Part shown: positions 1-5,403 of the stretch, piece by piece
How the letters are laid out: every line of letters begins with the position of its first letter
Numbering within the stretch: position 1 is the stretch's first letter
NCBI GenBank assembly: GCA_030830145.1
Contig: JAURNO010000481.1
Location: 1 to 5,403 of the forward strand
Reading direction: 5' to 3'
Origin: Verrucomicrobiota bacterium
GTDB lineage: Bacteria; Verrucomicrobiota; Verrucomicrobiia; Opitutales; Seribacteraceae
DNA length: 5,403 nucleotides
Made by a program: the position numbers and the translations under genes
Notes under the pieces: model-generated
Databases searched by the model: none
What the model was told of the DNA's origin: nothing
Seen by the model: only the letters and a program-made list of their open reading frames with translations

Positions 1-3000
1 CGAACCTCCGGTTTTCTCTGCGGATCTGGACGTAAACCAAACGGCACCGGAAAACCAAACGCATGCAGCGACTCTATCGGCAGTCGACCCCGAAGGCGTG
101 ACCTCTTTTCATTGGGATATTCTATACGGATACGACTCGACGAAGTTCACGCTTAGTTCTCCGACGGGACCAACGACGGCTTTGAGATTCGTTTCGCCTC
201 CTAATTTCGAAGCCCCTTTGGATGATTCCCATGCTGGGGATAAAAACAACACCTACGCCGTCAAGGTTCGAGTTTCCGATGCTGCTTCGGGAGGCACATC
301 ATCAACCCAAACCTTTATCATTACGGTTTCCGACGAAAACGACTTTCCCACCATCGCCGCCTCGCCTTTGAATATCAACGAACCTTTGCGGACCAACGCA
401 TCCTTTGATCTCAGTCAGTATGCCTCCGACGAGGACAACCAATCCGGAGCGGGTGCCGATGTTTTGTCATGGACCGAGATATCCGGTGACACGGCCGTTT
501 TCGCACTCGATCGAAACGGCACCCTTCGTTTTAATCAGTATTCCGACGCTGAGACTCCGCCTACTAACTTTTCCATTGGTGTCAAGGTTGACGACGGCAG
601 GGGAGGGTATGCCGATGCCAATTTTACGATCGAGGTCAACCCAGTGGACGAACCTCCTGAATTTTTCGAGAACAATACTTCGAACGCCAGGATTTATTAC
701 TTGGACTTCACGCTCGCGGAGGATACTCACCTAACAGGTAATCTCTCGAATTTCGCCCGTGATCCTGAAACCGGCACAGGTGGTCTCCAATTTACTAAGA
801 ATTTTGTCGATTACAACGGTTCGAACGATGCAAATGGAACCCTTGTCCTCAACCTTTTCACCGGAGTTTTCACATTCACCCCCAAAGCCAACTACTCCGG
901 CATGACCTATGCTGAGTTTCTTGTCTCAGATGGACTGGCGACTGGCATACTTCCCGTCGTTTTTACCGTCACGGAAGTTCCCGACGCCCCAGTCGTACGC
1001 GAATCCAATAACTCCGCCGTCATCAGTGGACAAACGACATACGCGTTAATGGAAGGTAACTCGACTTTCAAAATAGATCTCAACGCATCCGATCCTTACG
1101 ACACTCCATCCTCCAACAGTTTCATTTGGAGCCTTCAGGGAGACGATGCAGCGAAGTTCAAAATCGAACCCAACCCCGGGCCCTATGTTACCCTTTCTTT
1201 CCGACAAACCCCAGATTACGAAACTCCGCATGACGCTAACCTCGACAACCGTTATGACTTTAATTTCACGGTGACCGACGGGGGTAATTCTGCCGTCACT
1301 TATCCGATTCAAATTACAGTTCAGAACGATGACGAACTTCCTTATTTTGATTATCCATCTGGCTGGGATGGCAACAATTCACTACTGCACGGCGGCAAGA
1401 AGATGTTTTTCAAGCAAGCGGGGAATCAACCGGAGGGACCCATGGGTCCTATTGTTGTCTTTGATGTCAATGCATCCGACTTCGATGGTAGCCCAATTAT
1501 ATATGGGCTTACTGATCCGCTTGTAAACGGACAAAGCACGGATAACGCTCATTTTACAGTTAATTCAACTACCGGTCAGGTTTCTTTCGCAGGTCCTTAC
1601 CCATTGGATTTCGAGAATCTTCCCAACCAAATGAATGGTATTCCCGAGCAATATTCGACTTTCTATGGGACTCCTTTGACGCCCTACGAAATCAACTCCA
1701 CTTTTGTGATCGAGGTCAACGCAACGGATGATTCTACGAACCCCGATCAAATCAGACATTTTGTATTCCTGACTATCACTAATGTCGTGGAGCCTCCCAT
1801 CTTCACGCCCCATGGTTCCACCCGGAGTGTTGATTGGTACGAGACAAGCACTCCTGGTCTGAATGGGTTTGATGCAAATTTAACCTACACCGACGACACC
1901 AACAAAAACTTGGTTTTGGAAATTTCCGGTGGTGCCGACAAAGACCTTTTCAACCTTAATGTTGCGACCGGGTTTCTTTCCTTTTTGACCCCTCCCGACT
2001 ATGAAAACCCGGGCAGCGCCGATTCGGACAATATCTACGAGGTGCAACTGAGGATCGTCGGAACCACCGTCGTACAGGATCTGAACGTGACGGTTCGCGA
2101 AGAGAACGATGCCCCCGTGATTACCAACACGGGCTTGACCCAACTTACGATTCCCGAAAACCAATCCTTCGTGGTCGATTTGTCGATTGCCGATCAGGAT
2201 ACCGGCCCCGAATACAAAGACATCCTCTATTCTTTGAATTCGAATTCCACCCGCTATGTCCCTCACACCGGTGTGGATAGCGCTGTGTCTTCCTTTTACC
2301 CTTCCGTCGGTTCCGGTATGGTTGACAATGAGTTGCCGGATTCCACGTTTTCTGTTTCGGGAGATTTCGACAAAGACGGCGACATGGATGTCCTGTCTTT
2401 CGAGAAATCAACCCACTTCATTCATTACAATGAGAACAACGACTCCGGTCCAGGCGTCTTTTCCAGAGAACCGATAACTGGTTTTGGTGCAATGGGTAGT
2501 GGGGAACCCGATCATGCGGTGGTCACCGACTTTGATCAGGATGGCGATTTGGACGTCGTCGTTTCCTTTATCGCAAGTGGTGAAATCATTGGGTTTGAAA
2601 ACAACCAAACGGGCGCCCCCCAATTGAGTTTTACCCGCATCACTGATCCATTGGTCGATCTTAATGCCACTTCGGAATTGGACTTTTTCGAGTTGGGTGA
2701 CATCGACGGTGATTCCTATCCTGATATCGTGGTCTCGCATCGAGGAACGGACAGGGTCGATTGGTATAGGAATGACGGATCAGTGGATCCCTCTTTCGCT
2801 CTTCAGTCCCCAATCATGGATGCAACACACGGTTTGGACGCACCGCGTTTTGTAGAAGTAGTCGACTTGGATGGCTCCGGTACTTTGGATGTCTTGATTT
2901 CTGCCAACAACAACCTCTATTTGGCCTCCAACCTAGGTAAAGGAGTTTTCGGCGTGAATACTTTTTCTCACAGCGTTTTGGCAAGCGTAGGAGGCAGCGG

Positions 3001-5403
3001 TTCCTTCTTGCTCTCCCGCTCGGTCGACTTGACCGCGGACGGATTGACCGACGTGGTTTATCTCACGAACTCCGGTGCGCCCGCCGTCTTGATTCAGACG
3101 GTGAGTGGGTTCGAGAATCCCAAGTCGCTTCCGGCTGATCCGGTTCACCCGATTGTATCGCCTACCGATTTGGCGGTCATTCCGGCAACCGACCAAACGC
3201 GGGTGACCTTGGTCGTCTCCGATGCCTCGATCGCCTTCATCAGTTTGTTCGAAGCAACAAACAACTTGAACGGAGACTTCGAGCAACCCGTCCTGATCAA
3301 CGTCGGACCGGGGGTGAATTGCGTTTCTGTGGTCGAACTCAACCGCAAGCCGAATTCCTTTACTTATTCATTCATCGGGGGCGAAGATCAGGGGGATTTC
3401 AACGAAACTCGTTTCAGAAACGAGGGCCGCCTCTTTCTGAATTTTCAGCCTGATGCCGAGAATCATGAGGATGCTTCCAAGATCGGCCGTTATGACGTCA
3501 GGGTTAAAGTCGATGATGGAAAAGGTGGTTCGGTCGCACAGGATATTACCGTTTCGGTGACCGAATACAACGAAGCCCCTTATTTTATCGGAGCTTATTC
3601 AGATGTAACTGCAACCTACGGTCAGCCAGTTGCTTCTGTATGGAGCTCATCCCCAGATTGGTCTGCAAGAATTGCGGGAACAACGGAGGGTTTACGAGGT
3701 ATGTCCGAGTATTCGGTGAGCTACGAACATAATGAAACCAACCTTACAACCTTGTTTCGATTAGCAGCGGGTAATGATGAAAGCAAATCTCAGACCTTGA
3801 CCTATTCGGTTCGGGGGGGAGCGGATCAATCCAAATTTCAAATTGACCCGTCAAGCGGCCGATTGACTTTTGTAAACGCCCCCGATTACGAGGCGAACGC
3901 GTCGGCGGCTGGTAACAATGCCTACAACGTCATCGTTCGGGTGACCGACGACGGGCAGCCGAGTGCCTACGACGAGCAAAACATCACCATCAACGTGGTC
4001 GACGGCTACGAGCCGGCTCTGTTCGATTCGAATTTCAGTATTAATCACGTCATGGATGAAGATACTCTGTTGACGCCTTTTCTTTTGTCGGCGACCGATC
4101 TAAACAAAAACGGTGGAATCGCTGCATATGGCATACAGGTCAATGGTAGCAACGGTACTGCTAAAGTGACTGGCAACCGCTTTGACTACACACCGGACGG
4201 TAACTTTACGGGAACCGACATCGTGGTGGTCGAGGTCAACAACACGGTTGGGTTGACCACTACCCAGAGCATCACCATTACTGTTAATCCCATCAATGAC
4301 CTTCCGGTGTTCAAGCCACCTTTCGTGTTGAACCACAACGAAAACAAACAGGACATTGCAACCCTTTCTGCGGAAGACGACGGCAACACCCTGTTTTGGT
4401 CGTGGACGGACCCGACCGTTATCGAGGATACGTATTTGCAACTTGATAAGTTGACCGGGGAACTGAGGTTTCGGATTTCAAGTGGTCCCGACTTCGACGC
4501 AAATCAAACCAAAACTTTGGTTAGGGAAATTCGGGTCACTGATTCGGACGGCAACTTTACGGATGCCAATTTCACGATCAATGTGATTAACCTAAACGAC
4601 AACCCGCCGCTCTCTCCTTACCTTTTTGCCAATGCCAGTTCCACTTTCACCCTTGAGGAGAACAAAAAAATCATCGTTGATTTGAACGCCAGCGACCTAG
4701 ACAACTCGTATGACCCTGAATTCACCAACGTCCTTTACTCGATTACAGGAGGAGCGGACCAATCCCGCTTCACCGTTTCCGCTCAGGGACGATTGTCCAT
4801 GCTTCCTGCGGCGGATTTCGAGTACCCTGATTCGGCCAATTTTGATCATATCTACCAATTCACACTTACCCTTTCCGACGGTCTCGTGGGAGGGTACTCA
4901 AGGGACTATCCTATGGTCGTGACGATAACCGATGCCGATGAAAACGCACCGACCATTACCCGTAACGGAGGTGGGGCAGATGCGAACTTCACGCACCCGG
5001 AAAATCAGTTGCTCGTAACCCAAATCAAAGCCACCGACGTGGAAACGGATGTTTTCACATACTCCATTTGGGGGGGCGTGGACGAGAGCCTATTCGAAAT
5101 CAACAGCACGACCGGTCACTTGTATTTCAAGACGGGGGCCAATTTCGAAAAAGAAACCGATTCCGACACAAATAATTTGTACGAAGTTTGGGTACGAGTT
5201 TCCGACGGGTACTCAACCGACGATCAAAAACTAAACATCCGCATTATTGACGTGAACGAAATACCGGACGTCAGTCCCGCCAAACTCTCCACCACCGAAG
5301 ACAAACCGATTATCGTAACCTTCACGGTATCCGATCCGGAAGGACAAATCTCCGATGCATCGCTTTTGACGCCTCCTGCAAACGGTAATACGTCATGGTC
5401 CGC
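1..5403 (+). CDS. Giant cadherin-like repeat surface protein with an FG-GAP/VCBS propeller, partial at both ends
   Basis: One frame (codons starting at base 2) stays open across the window for 1800 codons, and neither its start nor its stop is present. The translation is a chain of about 13 Ig-fold modules separated by acidic linkers such as DENDFP, VDEPP, EENDAP, NDNPP and DVNEIP, which match the cadherin calcium linker D-x-N-D-x-P. Within modules the cadherin-type ligands recur: an early EN or DE, a mid D-x-D, and PDYE/NFE. Residues 731-1111 add FG-GAP/VCBS repeats. The composition is rich in Asp, Asn, Ser and Thr, with a single Cys (codon 3320-3322) and no membrane segment, which fits a secreted calcium-binding protein. 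The first in-frame ATG is at 902, inside a module, so it is not the start. Proteins of this family usually act as adhesins or extracellular matrix components; that role, and export by a system encoded elsewhere, are inferred. No frameshift was seen, and nothing in the sequence identifies a named gene. Confidence 0.95.
2..349 (+). other. Cadherin-like module 1 (residues 1-116)
   Basis: The module begins right after an upstream linker, since the first residues are EPPVF, the usual continuation of a D-x-x-EPP linker. It carries a PENQ calcium-type motif near residue 17, an AVDPEG turn, a PNFE motif (cadherin LDRE/DYE position), the strand YAVKVRVSD, and ends in the linker SDENDFP. Its central YS-like strand is divergent (HWDILYG). 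The wording of the strands fits bacterial cadherin-like domains, but sequence identity to true cadherins will be low. Confidence is high that it is a repeat unit and moderate on its exact boundaries. Confidence 0.8.
350..658 (+). other. Cadherin-like module 2 (residues 117-219)
   Basis: This unit of about 103 residues has an NEP motif in place of PEN, an ASDEDN acidic turn, the strand pair FALDRNGTLRF, a DAE substitution at the DYE position, then IGVKVDDGRGG, the ANFTIEVN closing strand and the linker PVDEPP. It is somewhat shorter than its neighbours because the loop after the DYE position is reduced. The order of strands and the linker support a cadherin-like fold. Confidence 0.75.
659..991 (+). 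other. Ig-like tandem module 3, Cadherin_5/Big_9 type (residues 220-330)
   Basis: This unit differs from the flanking cadherin-like ones. It has the AEDTHLTGNLS opening typical of bacterial tandem Ig modules ('EDTxLTGxL'), then a GTLVLN hairpin, and the diagnostic FTFTPKANYSG strand followed by AEFLVSDG. It lacks the YS-x-x-GG and PDYE motifs. It closes with VFTVTEVPDAP. Known relatives (Cadherin_5/Big_9-like families) are structural spacers in large adhesins. The family assignment comes from motif recognition only. Confidence 0.72.
992..1342 (+). other. Cadherin-like module 4 (residues 331-447)
   Basis: The module shows a MEGNSTF opening (PEN position), KIDLNASDP, FIWSLQGDDAAKF (the YS-x-x-GGAD-x-x-F element), TPDYETP, a loop rich in Asp and Asn, YDFNFTVTDGG and the linker QNDDELP. 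All positions that bind calcium in cadherins carry acidic or Asn residues. This is one of the more canonical units. Confidence 0.8.
1343..1798 (+). other. Expanded cadherin-like module 5 (residues 448-599)
   Basis: The core motifs are present: FDVNASDFDG, a short central strand IIYGL, HFTVNSTTGQVSF, LDFEN, FVIEVNATDD and the linker NVVEPP. At about 152 residues it is some 40 longer than its neighbours. Extra sequence occurs before the first conserved strand (GWDGNNSLLHGGKK and following) and after LDFEN, at about 1622-1684, a loop rich in Tyr, Pro and Thr. The loops could hold an exposed binding surface, but nothing in them is recognisable. Confidence 0.72.
1799..2116 (+). other. Cadherin-like module 6 (residues 600-705)
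   Basis: The first strands are divergent (STRSVDWYETSTPG). The second half is canonical: LEISGGADKDLFNLN, TGFLSF, PPDYENPGSADSDNIYEVQLRI, the closing strand LNVTV and the linker EENDAP. The length of about 106 residues is typical. The usual VSDG is replaced by IVGTT. Confidence 0.8.
2117..2191 (+). other. N-terminal part of split cadherin-like module 7 (residues 706-730)
   Basis: After the EENDAP linker the chain starts a normal cadherin-like unit: LTIPENQSF, with a clear PEN calcium motif, then VVDLSIA. Compare VDLNASD at about 4678-4695 in module 11. The next element, DQDTGPEYKDILYS, fits both the cadherin D-x-D...YS step and the first loop and strand of an FG-GAP blade, so the boundary at 2192 is a working choice. 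The remainder of this fold does not appear until base 3335. Confidence 0.7.
2192..3334 (+). other. FG-GAP/VCBS repeats, probable seven-bladed beta-propeller (residues 731-1111)
   Basis: Calcium loops of the integrin-alpha type occur at 2363-2389 (DFDKDGDMD), 2528-2554 (DFDQDGDLD), 2699-2725 (DIDGDSYPD), 2864-2890 (DLDGSGTLD) and 3026-3052 (DLTADGLTD). Each is followed by a hydrophobic strand such as DVVVS, DIVVS or DVLIS, and several by a WYRN/GFEN/HYNEN strand and an F-x-x-x-x-I strand. An earlier loop at 2192 (DQDTGPEYKD) and a degenerate one near 3182 lie on the same spacing. The periods are 57, 55, 57, 55, 54, 52 and 51 residues, ending where the cadherin fold resumes, so seven blades fit. 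In known proteins such propellers are extracellular and often bind ligands; binding here is inferred. The repeat assignment is secure; the blade count and edges are less so. Confidence 0.85.
3335..3580 (+). other. C-terminal part of split cadherin-like module 7 (residues 1112-1193)
   Basis: The chain returns to cadherin-like sequence with VELNRKPNSFTYSF, then IGGEDQGDF (the GGADQS-x-F element), GRLFLNFQPDAENHED (DYE position as DAEN), YDVRVKVDDGKGG, ITVSVTEYNEAP. These are the later strands that complete the fold begun at 2117. The strand FTYSF repeats the ILYSL found before the insertion, so this step of the fold appears on both sides of the propeller. Confidence 0.75.
3581..4018 (+). other. 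Cadherin-like module 8 with an N-terminal extension (residues 1194-1339)
   Basis: From about 3700 the unit is canonical: YEHNETN (EN position), LTYSVRGGADQSKFQIDPSSGRL in the central part, APDYEANASAAGNNAYNVIVRVTDDG, ITINVVDGYEPA. The first 40 or so residues (3581 to about 3700), containing VWSSSPDWSARIAG, match no strand seen in the other units and I cannot assign them. They could be an extra loop or small subdomain just after the propeller-bearing module. The linker is atypical, with no Asn. Confidence 0.75.
4019..4306 (+). other. Ig-like tandem module 9, Cadherin_5/Big_9 type (residues 1340-1435)
   Basis: Like module 3, this unit has an opening MDEDTLLTPFLLSATD, a GTAKV hairpin and the diagnostic FDYTPDGNFTGTD strand, and lacks the PDYE element. 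It ends ITITVNPINDLP. At 96 residues it matches the usual length of this family. It is a structural spacer by analogy. Confidence 0.78.
4307..4609 (+). other. Cadherin-like module 10 (residues 1436-1536)
   Basis: The motifs are NHNENK (PEN position), ATLSAEDDGN, LFWSWTDP, LDKLTGELRF, GPDFDAN (DYE position changed to DFD), REIRVTDSDGN, ANFTINV and the linker INLNDNPP, the closest in this window to the classical cadherin D-x-N-D-N-x-P. The GGAD element is lost in favour of TDPTVIED. Confidence 0.78.
4610..4951 (+). other. Cadherin-like module 11 (residues 1537-1650)
   Basis: This is a highly canonical unit: LEENKK, IIVDLNASDLDN, VLYSITGGADQSRFTVSAQGRL, ADFEYPDSANFDHIYQFTLTLSDG, VVTITDADENAP. 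It is a useful reference for judging where the split module 7 is interrupted, because its IIVDLNASDLD...VLYSI segment closely parallels VVDLSIADQD...ILYSL at 2174-2236. Confidence 0.85.
4952..5266 (+). other. Cadherin-like module 12 (residues 1651-1755)
   Basis: The unit has HPENQL, IKATDVETD, FTYSIWGGVDESLFEIN, STTGHLYF, ANFEKETDSDTNNLYEVWVRVSDG, LNIRIIDVNEIP. All cadherin calcium positions are conserved and the 105-residue length is typical. It is the most regular repeat in the window together with module 11. Confidence 0.85.
5267..5403 (+). other. Start of Ig-like tandem module 13, cut by the window end (residues 1756-1800)
   Basis: The visible part reads LSTTEDKPIIVTFTVSDPEG, then LLTPPANGNTSWS. 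The opening 'TEDxPxxVxFxVSDxEG' and the PPANG hairpin resemble the Cadherin_5/Big_9-type modules 3 and 9 rather than the cadherin-like ones. The diagnostic TPxxNxxG strand would lie beyond base 5403, so the type is tentative. Confidence 0.55.

Noticed and set aside
405..734. Forward ORF of 109 codons in another frame
   Set aside because: It overlaps module 2 and module 3 coding sequence in a shifted frame and its translation is low-complexity Pro/Thr/Arg-rich, a shadow of the main frame.
902..904. First in-frame ATG as a possible start of the gene
   Set aside because: It falls within the middle of module 3 (NYSGMTYAEF), and the frame upstream carries two complete modules with conserved motifs.
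1880..2266. Antisense ORF of 128 codons, the longest complete ORF in the window
   Set aside because: It lies opposite clear cadherin-like and linker motifs, has no recognisable domain, and its composition (many Gly, Val and Arg) is what the complement of Asp/Asn/Thr-rich codons gives.
2363..3052. EF-hand calcium-binding or dockerin domains
   Set aside because: The D-x-D-x-D-G loops lack the flanking helices and are followed by hydrophobic beta strands at a regular 54-57 residue period, as in FG-GAP/VCBS repeats.
4100..4441. Antisense ORFs at 4100-4441 and 4186-4389, and similar ones at 2408-2740 and 2933-3286
   Set aside because: All lie fully opposite the main frame, overlap each other in different frames and show no motif or ribosome binding site pattern that would support them.
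1..5403. CRISPR array or DNA-level tandem repeats
   Set aside because: The periodicity exists only at the protein level. The modules are diverged in nucleotide sequence and no short exact direct repeats with regular spacing were seen.

Overview
The window is the interior of one very large gene. Reading the + strand from base 2, there are 1800 codons in a row with no stop. The frame is already open at base 1 and still open at base 5403, so both ends of the protein lie outside. No intergenic DNA, RNA gene, promoter, terminator or mobile element is visible. The long uninterrupted frame without introns points to a bacterium. The mid-range GC and the style of the repeats (D-x-NASD / YS-x-x-GGADQS-x-F / PDYE / VRVSDG / DVNE-x-P) resemble giant secreted proteins I associate with marine Verrucomicrobiota and relatives. 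Planctomycetota, Bacteroidota or another environmental group remain possible, and the taxon is an inference.

The encoded piece is a string of about 13 immunoglobulin-fold modules of roughly 95-150 residues. Each ends in an acidic linker of the cadherin D-x-N-D/E-x-P type. Ten are cadherin-like: 2-349, 350-658, 992-1342, 1343-1798, 1799-2116, 2117-3580, 3581-4018, 4307-4609, 4610-4951 and 4952-5266. Three (659-991, 4019-4306, 5267 to the window end) look instead like the tandem Ig-like modules with a 'TPxxNxxG' strand (Cadherin_5/Big_9-like).

The standout structure is the module at 2117-3580. It is a cadherin-like domain split by about 380 residues that read as FG-GAP/VCBS repeats, with integrin-alpha-like D-x-D-x-D-G calcium loops every 51-57 residues. 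Counting from the cadherin domain's own D-x-D motif to the point where the cadherin fold resumes gives seven periods, the number expected for a closed seven-bladed beta-propeller.

Taken together this looks like part of a rigid, calcium-stabilised, secreted or cell-surface adhesin or matrix protein: a long rod of Ig-like modules carrying one propeller as a side-mounted, possibly ligand-binding head. The secretion signal, anchor and ligand cannot be seen here.
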